The position numbers and the translations under genes are program-made. This document shows positions 18,405 through 27,273 of a DNA stretch of 64,000 bases, one piece after another. The notes beneath the pieces were generated by a model. The model made no database searches. It saw only the letters and a list, made by a program, of their open reading frames with translations, and was not told where the DNA came from. The stretch is from CAVWDI01 sp963793095 (GTDB lineage Bacteria; Chloroflexota; Anaerolineae; Anaerolineales; UBA4823). Position 1 is the stretch's first letter. Each line of letters begins with the position of its first letter. The stretch covers positions 1-64,000 of the forward strand of contig CAWBYY010000001.1 of NCBI GenBank assembly GCA_963793095.1, in the 5' to 3' direction.

Positions 18405-19063
18405 ATGGGAACAAAATTCGGAAACTGGCTGGATGAGAGAATTGCCTGGCGGGAAGTTTGGGGATCTATCTTTCTGCGCAAGATACCAAAGGTTAACTGG
18501 CTGTATACCCTGGGAAGCGCAACATTATTTATGGTGTTTATTCAGGGGGTAACCGGGATATTGTTGACAATTTATTACGTGCCTACCCCAAATTTCGCAT
18601 ATGACAGCGTGGTATATATCAGCACCCAGGTACCGGCAGGGTGGTTGATACGCGGGCTGCACCACTGGGGTGCAAGCGCAATGGTTGTCCTGGTTGGGCT
18701 TCACATGCTCAGGGTGATCATTTACGGGGCTTATAAATTTCCACGCGAAGTAACCTGGTTTACCGGTGTAATTTTGCTTTTGATAGTAATCGCATTTGGA
18801 TTTACAGGCTATCTTCTGCCCTGGGATCAAAAAGCGTACTGGGCAACCGTTGTCGGCACCCTGATTGCGGGTACCCCCCAGGAATAGGCGAGTGGGTTCT
18901 GAGGATAGTACGTGGAGGAACTGATCTTTCTGCGGTAACTCTGGCGCGCTTCTTTGGCGTACATGTCTGGGTGCTCCCAGCCCTGTTGATTTTGGTTACA
19001 AGCGCCCATATGTATCTGGTAATCAAACTGGGCATCAGCGATGTACCAAAAAAGGGGGAATAA
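18405..19063 (+). CDS. Cytochrome b (b6-type N-terminal part; frameshift near 18880)
   Basis: The product is the four-helix, haem-binding part of cytochrome b. Haem ligands are seen in GLHHWGASAMVVLVGLHMLRV and, after the frameshift, RFFGVHVWVLPALLILVTSAHMYLV; GYLLPWDQKAYWATVV is the conserved quinone-site loop. At about 18880-18886 the frame shifts: the first frame runs into TAG after GTPQE, while the other frame continues IGEWVLRIVRGG to the TAA at 19061. Joined length is about 220 residues, matching cytochrome b6. The C-terminal partner (subunit IV) starts 3 bases later. Confidence 0.87.
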
Positions 19064-19066
19064 AAT

Positions 19067-21177
19067 TTGAACGAACAGGAGAAGCGAGAGTATCTGGAAA
19101 AGTATCAGAAGGCAAAAAAGGCAGGGCTACCCTTCTATCCAGATATATTATTCAAAGATGCGGTTGTATCGCTGGTAGTTTTCTTGATTCTGGTGGCTCT
19201 GGCATATTTTTTAGGAGCGCCGCTTGAAGCCAGAGCCGACCCCACAGATACGAATTACACACCTCGACCGGAATGGTATTTCCTGTTTCTTTTCCAGTTG
19301 TTGAAGTACTTTCCAGGAAACCTAGAATTTCTTGGTGTTGTTGTACTGCCCACACTTGTTATTATCCTGCTCTTTATCCTTCCGCTCCTTGATCGAAGTC
19401 CGAAAAGGCATTACTTTGGTCGGCCCGTCATTTTAGGCGTCACCCTGTTTGCAGTAATTGGCGTTGCATTTCTTTCTATCCAATCTTACCGAGAAACTCC
19501 AATTCCGGCTGAAACAGCCCTGGGCGATGAGGTTGCGTCATTGTATATTGAGAATTGCGCTGGTTGTCATGGGGCGAAAATTGAAGTGGATGAAGGCGCT
19601 AATCTGCACTCAATAATTGCCCAGGGGAAACATGAAGGGATGCCAGCCTGGAATGCGGATCTTTCAACAGATCAGATTGATGCCCTGGCAGGTTTTATTC
19701 TTTCACCCGCGGGCAATGATCTTTTCATAGATAATTGCAGCAATTGCCATGAGATTTCTGAGCTGGTAGCAGGAGACCCTCTGGAATTAAAAAATTCGTT
19801 GAACTCGGGTTCGAATTATCCTTCCCATGCTGGTATCGATATTCCAGATTGGACCGTGAAATTGGAGGATGAAAGCCGATCCAAACTGCTCAATTTCCTG
19901 GTTGCGCCCGACGGACAGCGCCTCTACACGACCAACTGTTCACCCTGTCATGGGCGGGCAGTGGCGTATTCAGGTGAGGAAGAGGAATTGGTGAATATCA
20001 TCAGACAGGGTGACCGGCATCTAGAAATGCCAGCCTGGCAGGAGAGTCTCGATCCTTTGGAAATTGATGCGCTTGCGAGGTATGTGGTTGATCCGGGATC
20101 GTCCCCAGAAGCTGGAGAACTTTACGACAAAAATTGTTCCAACTGTCATGGAGAACGCCTACCGGTAGTAGATGAATTTTATGCTGCCCGCGACATCATC
20201 AGGAGCGGAGGAGTGCACCAGGTTATGCCTGTTTGGGGAGAATCCCTAACGGAGGAGCAGCTGGATGCCCTGGTGAGTTATACACTCAATGTAGTCAAAG
20301 GAACATCTCTGGAGATTGGCCAGCAGCTTTACATATCGAATTGCGCTTCCTGCCATGGTGAATTTGGAGAGGGCGGACAAATCCAGCCCGAGATGATGAC
20401 ATCATCGCTCCTATCAGTACTTCAGAATATCTAAACACACGGGATGATTTCTCATTGCGATCGGTGATCGCCCAGGGCCAACCAAACTTTGGGATGTCGC
20501 CGTTTGGGAGCGGCTTCGGAGGCCCTCTTGAAGATGATCAGATTAACGCAATAGTGGCGTATATTCGTTCCTGGCAGGAAAATCCGCCGGTTGAACTACC
20601 GCCGGAAATTAAAATTTCACAAGAAGAAACCACCCTCACCGGCGTGGATATTTACAAAAACGTTTGCTCTCAATGCCACGGTGTACAGGGGGAAGGTGGC
20701 ACCGGACCTTCGCTTGCCAGTCTAGAGTTTCAGGATCAGAACAGCGACCAGTCAATTTTCGATACAATCAATCTCGGACATGATGCAACTGTAATGATTG
20801 CCTGGGGTGAAATTTTGACCAGCGATCAAATTCAACAGCTGGTCGATGTCATCCGCAGCTTCCGGGGCGCCGAAGCGACAAAACAAGCAGGAGAAACTTC
20901 CGTTTCCTTTAATGCAGATGTGCTGCCGATTTTCGAGGATAAGTGTATCCCATGCCATGGCGCCTTCGGAGGCTGGGATGCGTCCACCTATGAGGCTGTA
21001 ATGACTACAGGGAACAACGCGCCTGTCGTAATACCTGGAGATGTGGAGACCAGCCTACTGGCCCAAAAGATTATTGGAACACATGCAGAGGGAGATATTA
21101 TGCCTCCAGGCGGCAGGATGCCTGATTCATTGATCCAAGTGATCCTGGATTGGATTCAGGCTGGAGCTCTGCAGTAA
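19067..21177 (+). CDS. Cytochrome b subunit IV fused to seven c-type haem domains (frameshift near 20392)
   Basis: The first 130 residues are the C-terminal half of cytochrome b (subunit IV): DPTDTNYTPRPEWYFLFLFQLLKYFPG and three membrane helices. Instead of ending, the chain goes on through a string of small cytochrome c modules with seven CXXCH sites (CAGCH, CSNCH, CSPCH, CSNCH, CASCH, CSQCH, CIPCH), most with a following MPAW/MPVW-type segment. At about 20390 the frame shifts; both sides fit one module (GQIQP into DDDIIAPISTSEY). The last module is the PGDVETSLL/LDWIQAG type. Joined length is about 700 residues. The fusion would let the quinol oxidase pass electrons directly along a chain of tethered haems. 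The start is TTG at 19067. Confidence 0.85.
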
Positions 21178-21464
21178 CGCTATTCTAAAAATTGAGAAAA
21201 TCTCGGGGGTGATTAAATAAATCTAATCCTGGTCAAATATTTATAACAACAGCAATTATTTGTCACAAATATTTGCTATTAAAGATTAGAAAACATAAAA
21301 AATAGAAAATTAGGCTCATGTTTTCTTAATACATGGGTTATAATTTTCCTATCTGTCAATCAGGGTCAAATTGGTAAAGATTGCAGATAAAGGAGGTGCC
21401 AGAAGATTTAAAGATAAATTTTTTTTCGAGTGAGTTAAATTTTGTTGTTGAGAGGAGAATGTTT

Positions 21465-23678
21465 ATGGAAAAACGATATATTTTAATAGCATCACTAGTA
21501 CTCCTGCTTGCGCTGGGTCTGGCAGCCTGCCAGCAAACAGCGCCTCCTCCCGCCGAACCGTGCCCTGATTGCCCCGCGTGCCCGGAAGGGGAAGCCGCGG
21601 AATGCCCTGAAGTGGAATGCCCTGAATGCCCTGAGGCTGAGGAAGTTGTGTCAGCCGTGCCTTTCAGCGGCGAGTGGGCAGAATCGCCTCACAACGATTC
21701 TGAAGCAGAAGCCTTCCGGCACTGGGACGAGGATGACCCCCCGGTAATCCCGGAAGACTGCGCGAAGTGCCACAGCACGACCGGATATCTTGACTTCCTG
21801 GGTGATGACGGATCCGAGCCCGGCGTGGTGAACAGCCCGGTTGATCCCGGCACGACTGTTGAGTGCGTTGCCTGTCATAACGAATCTGCAGAGGCTATGA
21901 CAAGCGTTACCTTTCCTTCCGGCGTTACGGTGGAGGGATTGGGAGCGGAAGCGCGCTGCATGCAGTGCCACCAGGGACGGGCATCAGTCGTCCAGGTGGA
22001 TGAAGCCATCGAAGGAGTCGGGTTGACTGAAGACGTGGATACACCCAGCGAAGAACTGGGTTTTGTCAACATCCACTATTACGCAGCCGCGCCGACCCTA
22101 TACGGCACCATCACCAAAGGCGGGTACGAGTATCCCGGTAAATCATACGATTTCAAGAATGACCATGTTGATGGATACGATACCTGCATTGGGTGCCACA
22201 ACCAGCACACCCTCGAATTACGAATTGAGGAGTGCACGGTTTGCCACACGGATGTGACAAGCGTTGAAGATGTCCGCAATATCCGCATGGCTGGTTCTCT
22301 GGTGGACTATGACGGTGACGGCGATGTTGAAGAAGGAATCGCATCCGAGATTGACGGACTGCGTGAGATGCTGTATACAGCCATACAGGCATATGGATCC
22401 GAAGTGGCGGGAACAGCGGTTGTTTATGATCCGGTAGCGTATCCCTATTTCTTCATTGACACCAATGAGAACGGGGAGGCGGATGAGGATGAAGCTGCGT
22501 TTCCAAATGCATATGCATCCTGGACGCCGCGCTTGCTTAAAGCGGCTTATAACTACCAGACCTCTACCAAGGATCCTGGGGCTTTTGCCCACGGCGGAAA
22601 GTACATCATCCAGCTTCTTTATGACTCGATCGAGGACTTGAATCAAGCCATCTCTACTCCGGTTGACCTTTCGACTGCAAACCGCCTGGATGCAGGTCAC
22701 TTTGCGGGTTCGGAAGAGGCCTTCCGGCACTGGGATGAGGATGGGGAAGTTGAAGCGGCGTGCGCGAAATGCCACTCGGCTGCCGGTTTGCCACAGTTCC
22801 TCAAGGATGGAGTCAATGTCTCCGAGCACCTGGCGAACGGCCTGAAATGCAGCACCTGCCATGACGATCTGACCGCATTTACCCGTTACACGGTGAACGA
22901 GGTTGGATTCCCGAGCGGAGCGACGTTAACATTTGGGGAGGCTGAAGACTCCAACCTATGTATAAACTGCCATCAAGGCCGGCAGTCCACTCCCGGAATC
23001 GATGCCCGGATAGGCGATCTGGCTGATAATGAGGTTTCAGAAAGCCTTAGTTTCTCAAATCCGCACTACTTTGCAGCCGGGGCTACCCTTTTCGGAACGG
23101 AGGCGAAAGGCGCTTACGAGTTCGAAGGACAGTCTTATAACGGCCGCAATCTGCACGTTCAAGGTTTTGAGACCTGCCTGGCCTGCCATGACGGCCACGC
23201 TCTGGAAGTGAAGTCTGAAGCTTGCAGCGCATGCCATACAAATGTGGCATCTGAGGAAGATCTGGAGGCAATCCGCATCACTCCTGGTGATTTCGATGGA
23301 GATGGTGATGAAGCCGAAGGAATGGCGGGAGAGGTCGAAACCGTGAAAGAAGCGCTGTATGCCGCCATCCAGGAGTATGCCGCAACTACCGCCGGAGCCA
23401 GCATTGTTTTCGAACCGGCAAGCTACCCATACTGGTTCATCGATACCAACGGGGATGGAGAAGCCAGCGCGGATGAGGCTGTCCGGGAGAACGGTTTTGC
23501 AACCTGGACGCCAAACCTGCTGAGAGCTGCTTACAACTACACCTGGGTTGAGAAAGACCCCGGCGCATTCGCCCACAACGGACTTTATATGCTGCAGGTG
23601 CTTTATGATAGTCTGCAGGCTGTTGGCGGAGATGTGAGTGGAATAACCAGACCACCAGTTTCAACACCTGAAGGCTAA
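21465..23678 (+). CDS. Decahaem cytochrome c lipoprotein, internal tandem duplication with EF-hand-like loops
   Basis: A lipoprotein signal ends in GLAAC, followed by a Cys/Pro-rich segment with CPDCPACPEG and three further CPE repeats. Two homologous halves of about 320 residues each carry five CXXCH sites (CAKCH, CVACH, CMQCH, CIGCH, CTVCH; then CAKCH, CSTCH, CINCH, CLACH, CSACH). Each half also has calcium-loop-like sequences: DYDGDGDVEEG and DTNENGEADEDE; DFDGDGDEAEG and DTNGDGEASADE. The second in each pair fits a canonical 12-residue EF-hand loop. ATG 21465 is chosen because GAGGAGA lies 7 bases upstream. The protein is probably exposed on the cell surface and carries electrons outward. 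It is bounded by a terminator. Confidence 0.88.
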   Translation: MEKRYILIASLVLLLALGLAACQQTAPPPAEPCPDCPACPEGEAAECPEVECPECPEAEEVVSAVPFSGEWAESPHNDSEAEAFRHWDEDDPPVIPEDCAKCHSTTGYLDFLGDDGSEPGVVNSPVDPGTTVECVACHNESAEAMTSVTFPSGVTVEGLGAEARCMQCHQGRASVVQVDEAIEGVGLTEDVDTPSEELGFVNIHYYAAAPTLYGTITKGGYEYPGKSYDFKNDHVDGYDTCIGCHNQHTLELRIEECTVCHTDVTSVEDVRNIRMAGSLVDYDGDGDVEEGIASEIDGLREMLYTAIQAYGSEVAGTAVVYDPVAYPYFFIDTNENGEADEDEAAFPNAYASWTPRLLKAAYNYQTSTKDPGAFAHGGKYIIQLLYDSIEDLNQAISTPVDLSTANRLDAGHFAGSEEAFRHWDEDGEVEAACAKCHSAAGLPQFLKDGVNVSEHLANGLKCSTCHDDLTAFTRYTVNEVGFPSGATLTFGEAEDSNLCINCHQGRQSTPGIDARIGDLADNEVSESLSFSNPHYFAAGATLFGTEAKGAYEFEGQSYNGRNLHVQGFETCLACHDGHALEVKSEACSACHTNVASEEDLEAIRITPGDFDGDGDEAEGMAGEVETVKEALYAAIQEYAATTAGASIVFEPASYPYWFIDTNGDGEASADEAVRENGFATWTPNLLRAAYNYTWVEKDPGAFAHNGLYMLQVLYDSLQAVGGDVSGITRPPVSTPEG

Positions 23679-23725
23679 TTCCAGGAGTTTGACAGGCGAT
23701 CTGAGTTAGTCAATTGACCCTAAAA

Positions 23726-23759
23726 AAAATCCCCGGTTCTATTAGAGCCGGGGATTTTA
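23726..23759 (+). terminator. Rho-independent terminator
   Basis: A GC-rich stem ATCCCCGG/CCGGGGAT extended by TTCT/AGAG around a 3-base loop, followed by TTTTAT and preceded by an A-run. It closes the decahaem gene, 47 bases after its stop. Confidence 0.88.
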
Positions 23760-23776
23760 TATTAAAGGAAGCGGTG

Positions 23777-24151
23777 ATGGAAGCGATGGCGGAGGATGTG
23801 CCGCCCTTCCTGCTGGACGTCTGCACCACTCCCGAACTGGAAGAGAACGGCCACATCAGCGGGGCGTACCACATCCCGCTGCAGGAACTGGCCCAGAACC
23901 TGGACAAACTGCCCGGTTTTGACACCCCGATCGTGGCTTACTGCGGGAGCGGCTGGCGCACAACCATCGCCATGACTGCTTTGAGCGCAATGGGCTGGGA
24001 AGATGTCACGGCGATGAAGAACACCTACCAGGAATGGGTCGATGCTGGCAACGCGGTCAGCGAGGGTGTTCCTGAAGAGGCGGCTGGGCTGAGGCGGGAC
24101 TGCCTGTGGCTGAATACGAAGCCGCCCAGTAGATTATTTACTATTAAATAA
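23777..24151 (+). CDS. Rhodanese-like domain protein
   Basis: A 125-residue single-domain rhodanese: LLDVCTTPELEENGHISGAYHIPLQEL, then the catalytic cysteine loop YCGSGWRTTIAM and a typical GWEDVTAMKNTYQEWVDAG end. Such domains move sulfane sulfur. The ATG at 23777 has an AAAGGAAGCG site; the open frame further upstream runs through the terminator and is not credible. The N-terminal strand and helix before LLDV are short, so the domain may be trimmed. It lies between two terminators and has no signal peptide, so it should be cytoplasmic. Confidence 0.75.
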   Translation: MEAMAEDVPPFLLDVCTTPELEENGHISGAYHIPLQELAQNLDKLPGFDTPIVAYCGSGWRTTIAMTALSAMGWEDVTAMKNTYQEWVDAGNAVSEGVPEEAAGLRRDCLWLNTKPPSRLFTIK

Positions 24152-24190
24152 AACAGACCCACCGGTTTCAAGGTGGGTCTGTTATTTTTT
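24152..24190 (+). terminator. Rho-independent terminator
   Basis: Perfect 12-base arms AACAGACCCACC and GGTGGGTCTGTT with an 8-base loop, then ATTTTTT. It begins at the base after the rhodanese stop codon. Confidence 0.92.
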
Positions 24191-24337
24191 ATGGAGTGTT
24201 TCTCCCGGGTTGATGAATTATCCTTTTTTCCAGGAATATGCCGTTGTGAATAACCGCTTGATTTGGTTGTTTAGGAGTAACACTCCTGAATCTATCTTTA
24301 AATTGTTGTCGTAATGTGCCAGCAGGAATTCCTGTAG

Positions 24338-24404
24338 GTCAGGTTTCCAAACCTGACATAACGGCGGCTTTAGTCCCTTGCGGGATGCGGCCCAAAAAGC
24401 CGCC
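24338..24404. repeat. Compound palindromic element
   Basis: Two inverted repeats lie side by side: GTCAGGTTT-CC-AAACCTGAC (24338-24357, perfect) and GGCGGCTTT...AAAGCCGCC (24363-24371 with 24396-24404), the latter enclosing a smaller TCCC/GGGA stem. There is no T-run, so it is not an ordinary terminator. The form resembles dispersed intergenic palindromes; other copies would have to be sought outside the window. Confidence 0.5.
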
Positions 24405-24423
24405 TTACCGGAATGTACCGCTG

Positions 24424-25347
24424 CTAATTTCCCCGCAGTTGTGAACCGCAGAAGCGGCAGTAGTGATCACCCCGGCTGGCGCGGTTTCCGCACTGGTGGC
24501 AGTAGATATGTTCGGCTTCATCCAGGCTGATGCCAGCCTGGGCGGATTTTCTTCTCCGGCGAAAAACAGGAGCTGACGAAGAAGTCCGCCTGCCGGAGTG
24601 CCAGTACCACACTGCGCCTCCCGCAATCAGCAAAATACCCAGCCCGCCCAGCAGCCACGGCAGGAATTCCCGGGCGGTTGTTTCGGCGCCGGGGGTTTCC
24701 CCGATCGGAGCGCTTGGGGCAACCGGCATGTTCGGGGCGGTCAGGTCGTCATTTTCTTTCTGGTATTCAAGGTTGATTGCAAAGGTCTGCCCGAGAGGCA
24801 GCTGACCGACGTCGGAGGAATAATAGGTCAGACCGTCCGAATAGACCGAGCTGCTCTCCAGGCTGGGCGAAAAGCGCATACTGGTGGCGCTGGGGGGCTG
24901 CTGGACTTCAATCCGGAAGCGCCCCACCTGGTAAACGCCCGGCCAGCGGTACTCATAGCGGCGGGTGCCGCCGTCTTTCTCCAGGCTGGGGTCGTAATAT
25001 TCGACCTGGACCTGGGGCGTCGGGGTAGTGAATTCCAGCCGTGAAAAATCCTCGCCAGGGGTCTGTTCATATTTCAAATCGATCAGCACCCCGTTGGGCT
25101 GCATGGCGGCGACTGCGTTCGGCACTCCGGCTCCCGCAGGTATCAGAAACTCCATCTCCACTGGCAGGCTGGTCTCGGGCGGCAGGGTCAGGGAGTAGAT
25201 GACCAGCATGGAGGGTTTATCGAATTCCGGCCACAGGTCCACCTCAACTGCAGCAAGGGATAAATCACCCTGGGCGCCTGCCAGGGTAGGCGCAAGCAGG
25301 ACGGCTGCTAATAATGAAAGTAATAATAGTTTTGTATACAAAATCAT
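24424..25347 (-). CDS. Membrane-anchored exported protein with C-terminal zinc ribbon
   Basis: A signal peptide (LLLLSLLAAVLLAPTLAGAQG) is followed by a beta-rich domain of about 190 residues, one membrane helix (FLPWLLGGLGILLIAGGAVWYW) and a cytoplasmic tail ending in a zinc ribbon, CHQCGN...CRFCGSQL. The start overlaps the stop of the ABC ATPase gene as ATGA, so it is the last gene of the riboflavin-transporter operon. I do not recognise the outer domain; similar zinc-ribbon-tailed proteins occur in Chloroflexi. A role in the transporter is suggested only by coupling. Confidence 0.7.
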   Translation of the reverse strand: MILYTKLLLLSLLAAVLLAPTLAGAQGDLSLAAVEVDLWPEFDKPSMLVIYSLTLPPETSLPVEMEFLIPAGAGVPNAVAAMQPNGVLIDLKYEQTPGEDFSRLEFTTPTPQVQVEYYDPSLEKDGGTRRYEYRWPGVYQVGRFRIEVQQPPSATSMRFSPSLESSSVYSDGLTYYSSDVGQLPLGQTFAINLEYQKENDDLTAPNMPVAPSAPIGETPGAETTAREFLPWLLGGLGILLIAGGAVWYWHSGRRTSSSAPVFRRRRKSAQAGISLDEAEHIYCHQCGNRASRGDHYCRFCGSQLRGN

Positions 25348-26168
25348 CCCTCTTCGATCTGGTATCCGGGTTGGTTGTTTTTTAATTCCGGCTGGTTTTC
25401 ACCGATAACACCCCGCAGTTCACGCGCCAGTTCTCCAAACAGGGGTGAGTACTGGATACTATCCTGGCGCGGCCTTGTGAAGGGCACCTTAATATCAAGG
25501 CTGATCCGGCCCGGCCGGGCGCTGAGCACAAGAACCCGGTCCGCCAGTACCAGGGCTTCGGGTATGGAATGGGTGACCATAATCACCGTTTTCTGGCGCA
25601 TCTGCCATATCCGCATCAGCTCGCCGCCCATCCGTTCGCGGGTCAGCGCATCCAGAGCTCCAAATGGCTCGTCCAGGAGCAGGACCTGGGGGTCGTGGAT
25701 CAGGGCGCGCCCGATTGCGACCCGCTGGGCCATACCGCCTGAAAGATCGCGCGGCAGGGTGTTCTCAAATCCATCCAGACCGACCAATTCTACCATCTCG
25801 GCGACCTGTTTGGCTTCCAGTTTGCCCGGGAAGCCCTTAATCTCAAGGGGCAGGGTGATATTGGCGGATACCGAACGCCACGGCATCAGGTTGGCGTGCT
25901 GGAAAACGAAACCGATGCCCTCCTTCGGACCGGAGATCGCCCGACCCTCATACAGCACCTGGCCGCTGGTCGGCGGCAGCAGGCCGGCCAGGATCCTGAG
26001 CAGGGTGCTTTTTCCGCTTCCGGAAGGTCCCAGCACGCACAGGAACTCCTGGTCCCGGACGTCAAAGGAGACATCGTCAAGCACCAGCAGGCTGCTGTTA
26101 CTGTCCCTGAACAGGGCGCTGACCGCCTTTAACTGGATAACGGGGAGGTCAGTCCTTTCTGGCATCAT
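25344..26168 (-). CDS. ABC transporter ATP-binding protein (probable riboflavin importer)
   Basis: A 274-residue ATPase of the nitrate/sulfonate/taurine type: Walker A GPSGSGKS, signature LSGGMAQR, Walker B VLLLDEPFGALD, H-loop MVTHSIPEA. It lies directly after the substrate-binding protein gene and before the zinc-ribbon protein gene. Sequence alone does not give the substrate; the FMN riboswitch upstream of the operon points to riboflavin. Confidence 0.92.
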   Translation of the reverse strand: MMPERTDLPVIQLKAVSALFRDSNSSLLVLDDVSFDVRDQEFLCVLGPSGSGKSTLLRILAGLLPPTSGQVLYEGRAISGPKEGIGFVFQHANLMPWRSVSANITLPLEIKGFPGKLEAKQVAEMVELVGLDGFENTLPRDLSGGMAQRVAIGRALIHDPQVLLLDEPFGALDALTRERMGGELMRIWQMRQKTVIMVTHSIPEALVLADRVLVLSARPGRISLDIKVPFTRPRQDSIQYSPLFGELARELRGVIGENQPELKNNQPGYQIEEG

Positions 26169-26230
26169 AAACCGTGTACATATTCAGTTGCTGTTGTTGT
26201 GGTCTCATGGGTACTGTATGGAGACAGGCC

Positions 26231-27224
26231 TCAGTTAATAAATTTATTCGTATAGGCTTCTTCCAGCTCAAGTTCGCCGCTCAGCAAGCCCATACTGACC
26301 AGCACTTCCTGCATGTTGCGCCAGGCCTGCGGGTCAGAATAACCGGGTAAATCCGCCTTCCAGAACTCGATCGATGATTCCAGTATTTTCATCTGCACCT
26401 CCCGGTCGGCTTTATCGAGCCCTTCCACATAGTCCATGCTGACTGAATAAGCCCCTTCCGGATCGTTTATGGATATTTCCAGCGCCTTCAGGACCGCCTG
26501 GACCATTTTTCTGACCAGCTCGGGGTTTTCGCGCAGAGTCTGCTCGTTGGTTATCAAGCCGTTGGAAGCCAGGGATACGTAGTCGGCTACCCGGATGGTG
26601 TCCACCTCTTCGCCCAGGTTTTCCAGTTGAATTGGTTCGTTGTTAGCATAAACCACCACAGCCTCGACCTGGTCGGAAACCAGCGCCTCCACCTGGTTGA
26701 ATCCGATCGAATTCGAGCCTGATATCCTCTTCTTCCAACCCTGCGGACGAGAGCAGCGCCTGCAGGCCGATATAGCTTGCGCCATATAAACCCGGAATGC
26801 CGATAGTTAACCCTTCCAGGTCAGCCGGTTCGCTCAGCCCCAACTCCTGGCGGGCGCTCACGGCTACCGGGTAATCCTGCCACCAGCCCAGCACATAGAC
26901 AACCGGGATCCCCTGTTCGCGGGCGAGCAGGACCTGTTCGCCGGATGCCAGGGCGAACTGGAGTTCGTTGGCGCCCACCAGTTCGACCCCATCGGTCTCA
27001 GGGCTGTAATCAAATTCAACCTCCAGACCGGCATCCCGGAAGAGCCCCAGCCCATCGGCGACATAAAAAGGGGCGTACTGGACATTCGGGATGTATCCCA
27101 TCGGCAGCCTGATTCTGGTGAGGGCGGCGGGGGTTTGTTCTCCTCCCGCCGGGGGAGCGCTTGTTGAGCAGGCTGTAAGGATCAGAACGATCAAAATGCA
27201 GATTTTGCCAGTATAGCGGGTCAT
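26231..27224 (-). CDS. ribY: ABC transporter substrate-binding lipoprotein, RibY-like (frameshift near 26715)
   Basis: A lipoprotein signal ends at the cysteine of ILTACSTS. The NMT1/THI5-like fold is seen in LPMGYIPNVQYAPFYVADGLGLFRDAGLEVEF, ELQFALASGEQVLLAREQGIPVVYV and LTIGIPGLYGASYIG. At about 26710-26720 the frame shifts: EEEDIRLE continues in the other frame as SIGFNQVEALVSDQVEAVVVYANNEPIQL. Both halves are full length when joined (about 330 residues). Family members bind thiamine precursors or, in Chloroflexi, riboflavin (RibY); the riboswitch favours riboflavin. Confidence 0.82.
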
Positions 27225-27273
27225 ATTTTAATCTCCAGGTGAGTTTGCTTGGATTGTTTCACTGGTTTTGAGG

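Noticed and set aside
22218..22862. Long minus-strand open frame opposite the decahaem gene
   Set aside because: It is antisense to a strongly supported multihaem gene, has no ribosome site or domain, and similar shadows lie opposite many genes here.
23714..23776. Upstream extension of the rhodanese reading frame
   Set aside because: It runs through the terminator hairpin at 23726-23759 and has no ribosome site; the ATG at 23777 is preferable.
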